DNA of 64,000 nt from Streptomyces sp. NBC_01335 (GCF_035953295.1 NZ_CP108370.1:2108001-2172000), one strand, 5' to 3'; positions 1-9,417 are shown, numbered from the stretch's first letter. The notes: generated by a model not told the origin, from the sequence alone. Made by a program: numbers and translations.

Positions 1-1301
1 TGGCGCTCGCCATCTGCGAGGACCTCTGGCAGGACGGCGGGCGCGTCCCGGCGGCCCGCGCGGCGGGGGCGGGGCTGCTGCTGTCGATCAACGCCTCCCC
101 CTACGAGCGGGACAAGCACGACACCCGGCTCGAACTGGTCCGCAGGCGGGCCCGGGAGGCCGGGTGCGCCACCGCGTATCTGGCGATGATCGGCGGTCAG
201 GACGAGCTGGTCTTCGACGGCGACTCCATCGTGGTGGACGCGGAGGGCGAAGTGATCGCCCGCGCACCGCAGTTCGCGGAGGGCAGCGTGATCCTCGACC
301 TCGAACTGCCGGCCGCGGCGGCCGAGCCGCCGTCCGGGGAGGTGAACGACGGGCTCCGCATCGACCACGTCGTCCTCTCCGGTGAGCCGCTCCCCGCGTA
401 CGCCCCCGAGCTGGCGGGCGGGTACGCCGAGCGGCTCGACGACGACGAGGAGCTGTACTCCGCACTGGTCGTGGGCTTGCGCGCGTACGCCGCGAAGAAC
501 GGTTTCAGCAGCGTGCTGGTCGGGCTCTCCGGCGGTATCGACTCGGCGCTCGTCGCGGCGCTCGCCTGCGACGCGCTGGGGGCGGGGAACGTGTACGGCG
601 TCTCCATGCCGTCGAAGTACTCCTCGGACCACTCCCGGGACGACGCGGCCGAGCTGGCCCGGCGTACCGGGCTGAACTACCGCACCGTACCGATCGAGCC
701 GATGTTCGACGCGTTCATGGGGTCGCTGGAGCTCACCGGGCTCGCCGAGGAGAACCTCCAGTCGCGGCTGCGCGGCACCACGCTGATGGCGCTCTCCAAC
801 CAGGAGGGCCGGATCGTGCTGGCGCCGGGCAACAAGTCGGAGCTGGCGGTGGGCTATTCGACGCTGTACGGGGACTCGGCGGGGGCGTACGGGCCGATCA
901 AGGACGTCTACAAGACGTCGGTCTTCCGGCTGGCGAGGTGGCGCAACCGGGCCGCCGAGGAGCGCGGGCAGATCCCTCCGATCCCGGAGGCGTCGATCAC
1001 CAAGCCGCCCAGCGCCGAACTGCGGCCGGGGCAGGTGGACACCGACTCGCTGCCGGACTACGAGGTGCTGGACCGGATCCTGGAGCTGTACGTCGACCGG
1101 GACCAGGGCCGGGACGCGATCGTCGCGGCGGGCTTCGAAGAGGAGCTGGTGGTCCGGACGCTGCGGCTGGTCGACACCGCCGAGTACAAGCGGCGGCAGT
1201 ACCCGCCGGGCACGAAGATCTCGCCCAAGGGGTTCGGCAAGGACCGGCGGCTGCCGGTCACGAACCACTGGCGCGAGGTGCCCGCGAAGGACCTCCCCTG
1301 A
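1..1301 (+). CDS. nadE: Glutamine-dependent NAD+ synthetase, 3' part
   Basis: The enzyme catalyses the last step of NAD+ synthesis, amidating deamido-NAD+ with glutamine-derived ammonia and ATP in the cytosol. The frame is open from base 3 with no start, so the N-terminus lies outside the window. The visible part opens inside the nitrilase-type glutaminase domain: ICEDLW at the very start carries the nucleophile Cys. The synthetase half follows, with the PP-loop SGGIDSA at about bases 528-548, then GNKSELAVGY and the conserved tail around SPKGFGKDRRLPVTNHW. A strong hairpin follows the stop. The next gene is convergent, so this is the end of its transcript. Family assignment is secure. Confidence 0.95.
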   Translation, partial: ALAICEDLWQDGGRVPAARAAGAGLLLSINASPYERDKHDTRLELVRRRAREAGCATAYLAMIGGQDELVFDGDSIVVDAEGEVIARAPQFAEGSVILDLELPAAAAEPPSGEVNDGLRIDHVVLSGEPLPAYAPELAGGYAERLDDDEELYSALVVGLRAYAAKNGFSSVLVGLSGGIDSALVAALACDALGAGNVYGVSMPSKYSSDHSRDDAAELARRTGLNYRTVPIEPMFDAFMGSLELTGLAEENLQSRLRGTTLMALSNQEGRIVLAPGNKSELAVGYSTLYGDSAGAYGPIKDVYKTSVFRLARWRNRAAEERGQIPPIPEASITKPPSAELRPGQVDTDSLPDYEVLDRILELYVDRDQGRDAIVAAGFEEELVVRTLRLVDTAEYKRRQYPPGTKISPKGFGKDRRLPVTNHWREVPAKDLP

Positions 1302-1340
1302 GCACGTGAAGCACCCGAAGCGCCTTCCGTGGAACGGAAA

Positions 1341-1375
1341 CGGGCCGGACCACGCCGCTGACGTGGTCCGGCCCG
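1341..1375. terminator. Bidirectional hairpin between nadE and an MFS gene
   Basis: A perfect 14-bp stem (1341-1354 with 1362-1375) has a 7-nt loop. It lies between two convergent genes, 39 bases after the nadE stop and 27 bases before the MFS stop. There is no U-tract, as is usual for Streptomyces terminators. Confidence 0.7.
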
Positions 1376-1402
1376 TCCGGTGCGGGACGCGGGGGCGTCG
1401 CC

Positions 1403-2641
1403 TCACTCCCCCGGTGCGCTCCGTACGGCCTGGCGGTCGTCCGCGTCCGCCGCCGCGCCGGTCTCCTCCGTACGCCCGGCGACGACGCGCGACGGGTTGC
1501 GGTCGCGGTCGAGGACGGTCGCGGTGACCGCGATGCCGAGGCCGACGACGGCGAGGGCCGCGCCGACCGGGGCGGGCGAGGTCCAGCCCCAGCCCGCCGA
1601 GATGGCCGCGCCGCCGAGCCAGGCGCCGCCCGCGTTGGCGAGGTTGAACGCCGAGTGGTTGGAGGCGGAGGCCAGGGTGGGGGCGTCCTTCGCCTTGCGC
1701 ATCACCAGCATCTGGAGTGGGGTCGTCGTCATGAAACCGACCCCTCCGAGCAGGACCACCATCACCAGGGCCAGCCACTGCACGTGCACGGTGAGCGGGA
1801 AGACCAGCAGGACGACGGTGAGCGCGCCCAGGGAGCCGAAGAGCGTCGGCCGCAGCGCGCGGTCGGTGAGCGGTCCGGCTGCGAGCGCACCGAGGGTCAT
1901 GCCGATGCCGAACAGGGCCAGCACGAGGGTGACCGAGGACTCGCCGAAGCCCATCGCCTCGGTGGTCATGGACGAGAGGTACGAGTACACGGCGAACACG
2001 CCGCCGAAGCCGAAGACGGCGGTGAGCAGGCCGAGGATCACCTGACGGTTGCCGAGCGCCCGCAGTTCGTGGCGTACGTCCTGGTGCTCGGCGACCGGGA
2101 TCTGCGGGATCAGCCGGGCCAGGGCGGCCAGGGAGACCAGTCCGATCACGGCCACCACGACGAACGTCGCCCGCCAGCCGAGGTGCTGGCCGAGCAGGGT
2201 CGCCGCCGGTACGCCCACGATGTTGGCCACGGTCAACCCCAGGAACATGCGTGCGACGGCCCGCGCCTGACGGCCCTCCGGGACCAGGCGGGCGGCGACG
2301 ACCGCGCCGACGCCGAAGAACGCGCCGTGCGGCAGGCCCGCGATCAGGCGGCCCGCGACGAGCCAGCCGAAGCCGGGGGCGAAGGCGGAGGCGGCGTTGC
2401 CGAGGACGAAGAGCGACATCAGCAGCAGGAGCATCCGCTTGCGCGGCATGCGGGAGCCGAGGGCGGTGAGCAGCGGAGCGCCGAGCACGACGCCGATCGC
2501 ATAGGCGGAGACGAGGTAACCGGCGGTGGGTACCGAGGTACCCAGGTCGTCCGCGACGTTGGGCAGCAGCCCCATCATCACGAACTCGGTGGTGCCTATG
2601 CCGAAGGCGCTCACCGCCAGGGCGAGCAAGGCCAGAGGCAT
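1403..2641 (-). CDS. MFS drug-type exporter (DHA1, AraJ/Cmr-like)
   Basis: This 412-residue integral membrane protein has about 12 hydrophobic segments, so it is probably a proton-driven efflux pump. The N-terminal segment GIGTTEFVMMGLLP is the signature of the AraJ/YdhP/chloramphenicol-resistance branch of DHA1. The loop GSRMPRKRMLLL after TM2 is the usual MFS motif A position. The C-terminus is a charged tail of about 30 residues. The ATG at 2641 is preceded on the minus strand by a GA-rich stretch (GAAAGG) that could serve as ribosome-binding site. It is monocistronic and ends at the hairpin shared with nadE. The substrate cannot be told from sequence. Confidence 0.88.
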   Translation of the reverse strand: MPLALLALAVSAFGIGTTEFVMMGLLPNVADDLGTSVPTAGYLVSAYAIGVVLGAPLLTALGSRMPRKRMLLLLMSLFVLGNAASAFAPGFGWLVAGRLIAGLPHGAFFGVGAVVAARLVPEGRQARAVARMFLGLTVANIVGVPAATLLGQHLGWRATFVVVAVIGLVSLAALARLIPQIPVAEHQDVRHELRALGNRQVILGLLTAVFGFGGVFAVYSYLSSMTTEAMGFGESSVTLVLALFGIGMTLGALAAGPLTDRALRPTLFGSLGALTVVLLVFPLTVHVQWLALVMVVLLGGVGFMTTTPLQMLVMRKAKDAPTLASASNHSAFNLANAGGAWLGGAAISAGWGWTSPAPVGAALAVVGLGIAVTATVLDRDRNPSRVVAGRTEETGAAADADDRQAVRSAPGE

Positions 2642-2982
2642 GGGAAAGAACCTTTCAGCAGGAGGGCGCGCGCCTGCGCCCCGGGCGGACGGTACGACCG
2701 TACGGGGACGTGGCGCGGCGGTCGGCCGCGCGGACGTGCGCGCGGGCCGGGCGGGGAGGGGGGCGGGCGAAGATCGGAAGGGCGGGCGGCGGTGCTCCGG
2801 CGACTCTGCCAGGGGCTGTCCTCAGGCATGCTCAGGTCAGCTACCTGAACAAAGTGTGGCAGAGGATCCGTTCCCGGAGGTGAACGGGTCGTTTCGGCCG
2901 AGTTCGGCCACGGCCCCGGCGAGAGCCCCGGCGGCCACCACGACGCCTCGCGCGGGCACCTCCCCGCTCGCGCGGGGCCCGG
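2642..2982. other. Intergenic region, no gene seen
   Basis: About 340 bases lie between two leftward genes. Open frames here have no coding-like composition or recognisable protein. It must hold the promoter of the MFS gene (right of 2641) and the 3' end of the EEP gene transcript. I see no strong operator. Confidence 0.5.
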
Positions 2983-4008
2983 TCAGAGTTGGACGCGGGC
3001 GGCGATCGGCAGGTGGTCGCTGTCGGTCGCGGCGAGCGTCCACGAGGACATCGGCTCCACGCCCCGGACCATGATCTGGTCGATGCGGGCCATCGGGAAC
3101 GCGGCGGGCCAGCTGAAGCCGAAGCCGTCGCCGGCGGCGCCCTGGGTGGACCGCATCTGCGAGGTGACGGCCCGCAGGGCGCGGTCGTTCATGGTGCCGT
3201 TGAGGTCGCCGAGGAGGATGACCCGGCTCAGCGGCTCGTCCGAGATGGCCTCGCCGAGGGCGTCGGCGCTGTTGTCGCGCTGGTTGGCGGTGAACCCGGC
3301 GTGCAGCTTGACGCGGACGGACGGCAGGTGGGCGACGTACACGGCGACCTTGCCGCCGGGGGCGGTGACGGTGGAGCGCATGGCCCGGACCCAGCCCATC
3401 TTGATGTCGACGGGGCGGGTGTTGCTGAGCGGGTACTTGCTCCAGAGGCCGACGGTGCCCTGGACCGAGTGGTACGGGTAGGGCGCCTTCAGCGCCTTCT
3501 CGTACGCGGCGACCTGGCCGCTCGGGAGTTCCTGGAGGGCCACCACGTCCGCGCCGGAGCCGGCGACCTGTTCGGCGGTGCCGGCCGGGTCGGGGTTGCC
3601 GGCGTTCACGTTGTGCGTGGCGACGGTGAGGTTGCCGCCGGGGCCCGACTTGTCGTCGAGCAGCAGACCGCCGAAGAGGTTCAGCCACACCACCAGGGGC
3701 AGCAGCAGGGCGATGAGCGCCGTGGCGGAGCGCCGTACGAGGCCGAGGATCAGCAGGACGGGGAGGAGGACCCCGATCCACGGCAGGAAGGTCTCGGTGA
3801 GGCTGCCGAGGTTGCCGAGCCGGTTGGGGATCTCGGCGTGGAAGACCATCACCAGCATCACCAGGACCGAGCAGACCGCGAGCAGGATGCCGCGCCGCCA
3901 GATGCCCCGGTCCGCCTTCAGGCGGGCCAGACCGGCCCGGAAGCGGGAGCCGGCGCGCGGCGGCTCCGCGTTGTCGTTGCCGGTGTCCGCTCCGTACGCC
4001 TGCACCAT
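2983..4008 (-). CDS. Membrane-anchored endonuclease/exonuclease/phosphatase-family protein
   Basis: The protein has 341 residues: a cytosolic N-terminus of about 40 residues, three hydrophobic helices (about 41-60, 73-90, 95-115), then an EEP (DNase I-like) metal-dependent phosphodiesterase domain. The EEP marks are visible: THNVN near 131, VVALQELPSG with the metal-binding Glu, GDLNGTMNDR and the terminal DHLPI with the catalytic Asp-His. The fold acts on phosphodiesters (nucleic acid, lipid or sugar-phosphate). With three membrane helices the catalytic domain is probably extracytoplasmic, a common actinobacterial arrangement. The ATG at 4008 gives the full first helix region. The substrate is unknown. 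Confidence 0.85.
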   Translation of the reverse strand: MVQAYGADTGNDNAEPPRAGSRFRAGLARLKADRGIWRRGILLAVCSVLVMLVMVFHAEIPNRLGNLGSLTETFLPWIGVLLPVLLILGLVRRSATALIALLLPLVVWLNLFGGLLLDDKSGPGGNLTVATHNVNAGNPDPAGTAEQVAGSGADVVALQELPSGQVAAYEKALKAPYPYHSVQGTVGLWSKYPLSNTRPVDIKMGWVRAMRSTVTAPGGKVAVYVAHLPSVRVKLHAGFTANQRDNSADALGEAISDEPLSRVILLGDLNGTMNDRALRAVTSQMRSTQGAAGDGFGFSWPAAFPMARIDQIMVRGVEPMSSWTLAATDSDHLPIAARVQL

Positions 4009-4249
4009 CGCGCTTCCTCACTGCGTTGCCCTGCATGTCGCCGCGCCCTTGACCCTAGGGGATCGGCGACCGTTTTCCCTCCGCCGGTGTCGGCGGCACG
4101 GAGAAGAGGACGACCGGAACGGGACCATGGGTTCCGCTTTGTGCCGGACCGTCCGGGGCTGTGACCGACCCCTCATCTCCGGCCGGACCGGTCCGGCGCG
4201 TCGGAACGCGCACCCGGCGGCGCCCGGGCCGGGGCGGCGGGCGGTACGG

Positions 4250-5050
4250 TCAGCGCCGGCGGGAGGCGCCGGGCGCGTCGCGGGGTCCGGACGGGTCGGC
4301 GGGGCGGGGCGCCGGGGCCAGGCCCTGCATCAGGGCATCGATGACCCGGTCGACCAGGTCGTCGGGGAGCGGCGCGTCGCGGCGGTGCAGGGTCCGTACG
4401 AGCATCGCGCCGACGAGCAGGTCGTCCATCAGCTCGACGTCGAGGTCGTCCCGCAGCTCGCCCGCGTCGACGGCGCGGCGGACCGCGTCGACCATCGCGG
4501 CCCGACGCGGCGCGATGACGGTGTTCTGGTACTCGGTCCAGAGCCGGGGGTGGCTCTTCATCTGCGCGAACACGTTGTGCAGCATGACCGACGAGCGCTG
4601 CGCCAGCCCCCGGGTGCGATGGGACTCCATGAGCAGGCGCAGGTCGGCGAGTCCGGCGGTGCCGGAGACGACGGGGTCCGGCGGTTCCATGTCGCGGAGC
4701 ACGTCGAGGAAGAGCTCTTCCTTGCCGTGCCAGCGGCGGTAGATGGTGGCCTTGCCGACCTTGGCGGTACGGGCGATGCGTTCGATGGAGAGTCCGGCGA
4801 GGGGTTCACCGGCCTCCAGGAGGGCGATGACGGCGTCCAGGATGGCCCGCTCGGCGGCGGCGCTGCGGGGGCGGCCCGGCCCCCGGTCGTGGTCGTGCGC
4901 CCGGGTGTGCTCCGGCTCGTGCGCCGGGTCCTCCTCCGGGCCCGGCTCCGGATTCTGCTCCGGACCCGCTTGCGGACCTGGTGCCGAGCCCTGCTCCGGG
5001 CCTGGTTCCCGACCGTGCTCCGGGCCCTGCTCGCGCTCCTGATGCCGCAC
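4250..5050 (-). CDS. TetR/AcrR-family repressor, partner of the MFS gene upstream
   Basis: The helix-turn-helix is plain: AAERAILDAVIALLEAG, then IERIARTAKVGKATIYRRWH with the typical TetR recognition helix, followed by an all-helical ligand domain with a TetR_C-like hydrophobic core. The first 55 residues are a low-complexity stretch of repeated Glu-Pro-Gly-Pro, so the true start may lie further in; a start just before GPGRPRSAAAE would give a normal-length protein. The gene lies downstream of the MFS gene on the same strand. It probably represses that gene through the palindrome at 6962-6980. The gap between the two holds two strong hairpins and a tandem repeat. Confidence 0.88.
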   Translation of the reverse strand: MRHQEREQGPEHGREPGPEQGSAPGPQAGPEQNPEPGPEEDPAHEPEHTRAHDHDRGPGRPRSAAAERAILDAVIALLEAGEPLAGLSIERIARTAKVGKATIYRRWHGKEELFLDVLRDMEPPDPVVSGTAGLADLRLLMESHRTRGLAQRSSVMLHNVFAQMKSHPRLWTEYQNTVIAPRRAAMVDAVRRAVDAGELRDDLDVELMDDLLVGAMLVRTLHRRDAPLPDDLVDRVIDALMQGLAPAPRPADPSGPRDAPGASRRR

Positions 5051-5129
5051 CTGGTTCCGCCTCTCCTCGCCCGTACGAACGCTCCCACGATTCTCGCCGA
5101 CCGGAACCCCGCCTTCGTCCCTGGCCCCG

Positions 5130-5166
5130 CCTCGCCGGGGCCGCCGGGCCGGCGGCCCCGGCGAGG
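5130..5166. terminator. Long perfect hairpin upstream of tetR-like gene
   Basis: A 16-bp perfect stem (5130-5145 with 5151-5166) surrounds a GGGCC centre that can pair further. It sits downstream of the MFS stop and upstream of the TetR gene on the same strand, so it is probably the MFS terminator. It would separate the two transcripts. Confidence 0.55.
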
Positions 5167-5189
5167 CGAGGGTCCGGACCGCTGCGAAG

Positions 5190-5227
5190 GCCCGGGCCCC
5201 CGGGGCGTACGCCGGTGGGGCCCGGGC
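5190..5227. terminator. Second GC hairpin in the same gap
   Basis: An 11-bp perfect stem (5190-5200 with 5217-5227) encloses 16 bases. Together with the hairpin at 5130-5166 it forms a tandem pair that leftward transcription from the MFS gene must cross. Confidence 0.45.
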
Positions 5228-5257
5228 CGGGGTCGCGGGGGCTCAGCGCTCGCTGCC

Positions 5258-5329
5258 CTGTTCCGGAGCTGGCCTGTTCCGGAGCTGGCCTGTTCCGGAG
5301 CTGGCCGGTTCCGGCGCTGGCCTGTTCTA
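5258..5329. repeat. 16-bp tandem repeat abutting the MFS stop codon
   Basis: The unit CTGTTCCGGAGCTGGC occurs three times exactly (5258, 5274, 5290), once with two changes (5306) and once partially (5322), ending in the MFS stop codon. The period is not a multiple of three, so it is not coding. Confidence 0.85.
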
Positions 5330-6937
5330 GCTGCCCTGTCCGGCCGGGACCGGTGCGGGCTGCTCGGGGGTATGCGGCCGGGGACCGGCGGCGGACTTTC
5401 CGGGCAGGAACAGCGCGACGACCACGGCGCCGACCAGTGCGATGGCGGCGGAGCCGAGGGCGGCGACGTGCATGGCGTCGATGAAGGCGTCGGAGGCGGC
5501 CACCGCGAGCGGCTTGCCGGCCGGGCCGAGCTTCGCGGCGACGCCGAGCGTGGCCTCGATCGACTCTCCGGCGACGTCCCGGGCTCCGGCGGGTAGGGCC
5601 GAGAGGTGGCCCTCGATGTCGCCCCGGTAGACGGTGGAGAGCACCGAGCCGAGCACGGCGATGCCGAGCGCCCCGCCGACCTGGCGGAAGGTGTTGTTGA
5701 TGGCGGAACCGGCACCGGCCTTCTCGCGGGGCAGCGTCTGCATGATGGCGACGGTGACCGGCGGCATGATGTGCGCCATTCCGGTGCCCTGGACGAAGAA
5801 GACCACGCACAGCACCCAGACGGGCGTGTCGGCGTCGAAGGCCGCGAAGGCGGCGAGCCCGGCGGCGACCAGGATCAGGCCCACGGTGCAGACGGCGCGG
5901 ACGCCGAAGCGCTGGACGACGATCCGGGCGCGCGGCGAGAAGATCATCTGCGCGGCGGCGAGCGGAAGGACCAGCAGGCCGGACTGGAGCGCGGTGTAGC
6001 CGCGCACGCTCTGGAGGTAGAAGGCGGAGAAGAAGGTGACGCCCATCAGCGCGAAGAAGACCAGCGCGATGGCGGCGACGGCGGCGGAGAACGCCGGCTT
6101 CTTGAAGTGCGAGACGTCGAGCGCGGGGTGCTGGACGCGCTTCTCGTAAAGGACGAAGGCGATCAGGACGACCACGCCGCCGAGGACCGGGGCGATCACG
6201 GTGACGTCGGTGAAGTCGGCGAGTTCGCCGCCCCGGATGATGCCGTAGACGAGCAGCACGAGGCCGACGACGGAGAGGACGACGCCCACCGGGTCGAGCC
6301 GGCCGGGCTTGGGGTCCCGCGAGTCCGGTACGAGGATCACCATCGCGACCAGGGCGACGAGGCCCACGGGCACGTTGACGAGGAAGATCGAGCCCCACCA
6401 GAAGTGCTCCAGCAGGAGTCCGCCGGTGATCGGGCCGATGGCGATGCCCAGGCCGACACCGCCGGCCCAGATGCCGATGGCCTTGGGCTGCTCGGCGGGT
6501 TCGAAGACGTTCATCAGGATGGCGAGGGTGGCCGGCATCACGAAGGCGGCGCCGAGACCCATCACCGCACGCCAGGAGATGAGCTGGCCCGGCGTGTCGG
6601 AGAAGGCGGCGAGCGCGGAGCCGATGACGAAGACGGTGATGCCGCAGAGCAGCACCCGCTTGCGGCCGAGCCGGTCGCCGAGGAGACCGGCGGTGAAGAG
6701 CAGGCCGGCGAAGACGAGCGTGTAGGAGTTGATCGCCCACTCCAGCTCGCTCTGGGTGGCGCCGATCCCGTCCGGCGCGGGACTGGCGATCGTCTTGACC
6801 GCGACGTTCAGGATCGAGTTGTCCAGCACCACGATGAGCAGGCTGAACATGAGCACGGCGAGAATGGCCCAACGGCGACGGTGGACCGCCTCCGGGACAC
6901 GGGACACGGCGGCAGGCGCGCCGGACGGTATGGACAT
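5327..6937 (-). CDS. MFS multidrug exporter, DHA2 (EmrB/QacA) family
   Basis: From the ATG at 6937 the protein has 536 residues with about 14 hydrophobic segments, the size and topology of the EmrB/QacA 14-TM drug:H+ antiporters. Diagnostic stretches are [14 protein letters not shown] in TM1, [13 protein letters not shown] (motif A), [10 protein letters not shown] and the later [14 protein letters not shown] (motif C-like). Longer readings back to 7165 run over the operator and are unlikely. The promoter shows TTTACA and TATCGA with a 9-bp inverted repeat between them, so the adjacent TetR-like protein probably represses it and releases on binding a toxic compound. The substrate is not predictable. 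Confidence 0.9.
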   Translation of the reverse strand: MSIPSGAPAAVSRVPEAVHRRRWAILAVLMFSLLIVVLDNSILNVAVKTIASPAPDGIGATQSELEWAINSYTLVFAGLLFTAGLLGDRLGRKRVLLCGITVFVIGSALAAFSDTPGQLISWRAVMGLGAAFVMPATLAILMNVFEPAEQPKAIGIWAGGVGLGIAIGPITGGLLLEHFWWGSIFLVNVPVGLVALVAMVILVPDSRDPKPGRLDPVGVVLSVVGLVLLVYGIIRGGELADFTDVTVIAPVLGGVVVLIAFVLYEKRVQHPALDVSHFKKPAFSAAVAAIALVFFALMGVTFFSAFYLQSVRGYTALQSGLLVLPLAAAQMIFSPRARIVVQRFGVRAVCTVGLILVAAGLAAFAAFDADTPVWVLCVVFFVQGTGMAHIMPPVTVAIMQTLPREKAGAGSAINNTFRQVGGALGIAVLGSVLSTVYRGDIEGHLSALPAGARDVAGESIEATLGVAAKLGPAGKPLAVAASDAFIDAMHVAALGSAAIALVGAVVVALFLPGKSAAGPRPHTPEQPAPVPAGQGS

Positions 6938-6958
6938 GGTGAAGAGACTAACGCCATT

Positions 6959-6986
6959 TCGATACGAGACCGTCTCGTATTGTAAA
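6959..6986 (-). promoter_or_regulatory. Promoter of the DHA2 exporter gene
   Basis: On the minus strand TTTACA (6981-6986) and TATCGA (6959-6964) are 16 bp apart and end 22 bases before the ATG at 6937. The operator fills the spacer, the classic layout for a TetR-repressed efflux gene. Confidence 0.6.
6962..6980. promoter_or_regulatory. TetR-type operator
   Basis: ATACGAGAC-C-GTCTCGTAT is a perfect 9-bp inverted repeat around one base, in an AT-richer patch of a very GC-rich sequence. It lies between the -35 and -10 of the exporter promoter. The obvious ligand is the TetR-like protein at 4250-5050. Confidence 0.75.
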
Positions 6987-7154
6987 GTCTTTACCTTTCC
7001 GGCGCGTCTTTGTCCGGCCCTCCGGGCCCGCCCCGACGATCCGGCGGAAGGCGAACCGCGGGCCCACTTCCCGCGCACCACCGGGGGATGCCACCATGGA
7101 AGGGATCCGGGGACGCCGTCAGGGCGCCTCGAGATGACGAAGGAGCCGTTGGCC

Positions 7155-8045
7155 ATGTCGCTCAACGCTGCGCAGAATCAGTCTGCCCACCCCCCTGCCG
7201 GCCCCTCTTCCACCGACAGCGGCAAGGCGCTGTACGGAGGAAAGAGCACCCGCCGCATCACCGTCCACGACATCGCCGCCGCCACCGCGCGCGGCGAGAA
7301 GTGGCCCATGCTGACCGCCTACGACGCGATGACCGCGTCCGTGTTCGACGAGGCCGGTATCCCGGTCCTGCTCGTCGGCGACTCCATGGGGAACTGCCAC
7401 CTCGGTTACGACACCACCGTGCCCGTCACGATGGACGAGATCACCATGCTGTCGGCCGCCGTCGTACGGGGCACCAGGCGTGCCCTCGTCGTCGGCGACC
7501 TGCCCTTCGGCTCGTACCAGGAGGGTCCCGTCCAGGCGCTCCGCAGCGCGACCCGGCTGGTCAAGGAGGCCGGGGTCGGCGCCGTGAAGCTGGAGGGCGG
7601 CGAACGCAGCCACGAGCAGATCCGGCTGCTGGTCGAGTCCGGCATCCCGGTCATGGGCCACATCGGCCTCACCCCGCAGTCGGTCAACTCCATGGGGTAC
7701 CGGGTGCAGGGGCGCGGCGAGGAGGCCGCGCAGCAGCTGCTGCGGGACGCCAAGGCCGTACAGGACGCGGGGGCGTTCGCGGTCGTCCTGGAGCTGGTCC
7801 CCGCCGAGCTGGCCGCCGAGGTCACCCGCACCCTGCACATCCCGACCGTCGGGATCGGCGCCGGCAACGAGACCGACGCCCAGGTGCTCGTCTACACCGA
7901 CATGGTCGGACTGACGGGCGGCAAGGTACCGCGCTTCACCAAGCAGTACGCGAACCTGCGCCAGGTCCTGGGTGACGCGGCGAAGGAGTTCGCGGGCGAG
8001 GTCGTCGGCGGCGCCTTCCCGGCGCCCGAGCACACCTTCCACTGA
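7155..8045 (+). CDS. panB: 3-methyl-2-oxobutanoate hydroxymethyltransferase
   Basis: This is the first committed enzyme of pantothenate (coenzyme A) synthesis: it transfers a hydroxymethyl group from 5,10-methylenetetrahydrofolate to 2-oxoisovalerate, giving ketopantoate. The 296-residue product has the full TIM-barrel set: LLVGDSMGN (metal-binding Asp), [20 protein letters not shown] and FAVVLELVP with the catalytic Glu. The ATG at 7155 follows GAAGGAG at good spacing; an in-frame ATG at 7134 lacks one. The first 35 residues are a poorly conserved Ser/Pro-rich extension usual in Streptomyces. A 13-bp hairpin follows the gene. Confidence 0.97.
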   Translation: MSLNAAQNQSAHPPAGPSSTDSGKALYGGKSTRRITVHDIAAATARGEKWPMLTAYDAMTASVFDEAGIPVLLVGDSMGNCHLGYDTTVPVTMDEITMLSAAVVRGTRRALVVGDLPFGSYQEGPVQALRSATRLVKEAGVGAVKLEGGERSHEQIRLLVESGIPVMGHIGLTPQSVNSMGYRVQGRGEEAAQQLLRDAKAVQDAGAFAVVLELVPAELAAEVTRTLHIPTVGIGAGNETDAQVLVYTDMVGLTGGKVPRFTKQYANLRQVLGDAAKEFAGEVVGGAFPAPEHTFH

Positions 8046-8180
8046 CGGCACGGGCGGGACCCGCCACCCTGTCGCCTCCACGGGCGGCACGGCGGGCCCC
8101 GCCCCACGCCGCCCCGCCCCACCCCCGGCCGTACGGGTCGCACCCGGCGCGCCGGTCACACAGCCACCTCCGGCACCACC

Positions 8181-8215
8181 GTCAGCCCGCCGACTTCCCC
8201 CATCGGCGGGCTGAC
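8181..8215 (+). terminator. Hairpin after panB
   Basis: A perfect 13-bp stem (8181-8193 with 8203-8215) has a 9-nt loop, 135 bases after the panB stop and upstream of the ABC operon promoter. Confidence 0.6.
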
Positions 8216-8355
8216 GCACGCCCGGGCACGCCCCGCGCGTGCGCGGCGTACGTCCGGCGCACGGCTGCCCGTGACGGCTTGCCGGCTCCCTGTCGGCGAT
8301 CCGCCGGTCGCGCCGACAGGGAAGCGACATGCGGAGATCCGTTCCACTCCTTCAT

Positions 8356-8372
8356 TGTCGGCGATATATCGG
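8356..8372 (+). promoter_or_regulatory. AT-rich motif before the ABC operon, matched before the SARP gene
   Basis: TGTCGGCGATATATCGG lies about 35 bases before the ABC start. Nearly the same string, TATCGGAATATATCGG, lies about 43 bases before the divergently oriented regulator gene at 13829 (minus strand, 13872-13887). The ATATATCGG core is identical, which is unlikely by chance at this GC content. Confidence 0.45.
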
Positions 8373-8406
8373 TGAGCTGTCGGCCGCGTCTGGTCCCATG
8401 GTGGAC

Positions 8407-9417
8407 ATGACGCGAAACGACATGAACCCCGGGCGCGGAATCGCCATCGAAGTACGGGGGCTGGTGAAGCACTACGGCACCACCAAGGCACTCGACGGTG
8501 TCGACCTCGATGTGCGCGAGGGCACCGTGCTCGGCGTGCTCGGCCCGAACGGCGCGGGCAAGACGACGCTCGTGCGCGCCCTCTCCACACTGATCGTGCC
8601 GGACGCGGGTTACGCGACGGTCGCCGGATACGACGTGGTCAAGCAGCCCCGGCAGCTGCGCCGCACCATCGGCCTGACCGGGCAGTACGCCTCCGTCGAC
8701 GAGAAGCTCTCCGGCTGGGAGAACCTCTACATGATCGGCCGGCTCCTCGACCTGCCCCGCAAGGAGGCCCGCAGCCGCGCCGACGAGCTCCTGGAGCGGT
8801 TCTCGCTCACCGAGGCGGCCCGCCGCCCCGCGATGGACTACTCCGGCGGCATGCGTCGCCGGCTCGACCTGGCGGCCTCCATGATCGGCCGCCCGGCCGT
8901 CCTCTACTTGGACGAGCCGACGACGGGGCTCGACCCCCGCACCCGCAACGAGGTCTGGGACGAGGTCCAGCGGATGGTCGCCGAGGGCGCGACCGTGCTG
9001 CTCACCACCCAGTACATGGAAGAGGCCGAGCAGCTCGCCAGCGAGCTGACGGTGATCGACAAGGGCCGCATCATCGCGCGCGGCGGGGTCGACGAGCTGA
9101 AGGCGAAGGTCGGCGGCCGGACCCTCCAGATCCGCCCGTCCGACCCGGCCGACCTGCCGGCGATGGCCCGCGCCCTCCACGAGACCGGTCTCGACGGGGT
9201 CTCCGGAGCGCAGGCGGTCCCGGACGAGGGCCTGCTGTACGTACCGATCCTGAGCGACGGGCAACTGACCGCCGTCATCGGCCTGCTGGGCACCCGGGGC
9301 TTCTCCCTCGCCCACGTCGCCACCGCACTGCCCAGCCTGGACGAGGTCTTCCTCGCCATCACCGGCGGCAAGTCCACGTCCGCCGCCGCTCCGACCGACG
9401 AGGAGGTCGCCGCATGA
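8407..9417 (+). CDS. ABC exporter ATPase, DrrA-like
   Basis: This is the nucleotide-binding subunit of a drug/antibiotic-type exporter of the DrrA (daunorubicin resistance) family. The full cassette is visible: Walker A GPNGAGKTT, signature YSGGMRRRLDLA, Walker B AVLYLDEPTTGLD and the DrrA-specific switch LLTTQYMEEAEQLA. A C-terminal extension of about 90 residues is typical of DrrA. The start is taken at the ATG at 8407; an in-frame ATG at 8398 is equally possible. The stop overlaps the permease start by ATGA, so the two subunits are translationally coupled. Confidence 0.92.
   Translation: MTRNDMNPGRGIAIEVRGLVKHYGTTKALDGVDLDVREGTVLGVLGPNGAGKTTLVRALSTLIVPDAGYATVAGYDVVKQPRQLRRTIGLTGQYASVDEKLSGWENLYMIGRLLDLPRKEARSRADELLERFSLTEAARRPAMDYSGGMRRRLDLAASMIGRPAVLYLDEPTTGLDPRTRNEVWDEVQRMVAEGATVLLTTQYMEEAEQLASELTVIDKGRIIARGGVDELKAKVGGRTLQIRPSDPADLPAMARALHETGLDGVSGAQAVPDEGLLYVPILSDGQLTAVIGLLGTRGFSLAHVATALPSLDEVFLAITGGKSTSAAAPTDEEVAA

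Noticed and set aside
4182..4197. Perfect 16-bp palindrome GCCGGACCGGTCCGGC before the EEP gene
   Set aside because: It is entirely GC-type sequence in a GC-rich gap, without loop or promoter context. It may be chance or a weak terminator of the TetR gene.
7010..7154. Riboswitch in the panB leader
   Set aside because: The leader is short and I could not find a known aptamer core or a paired terminator before the start.
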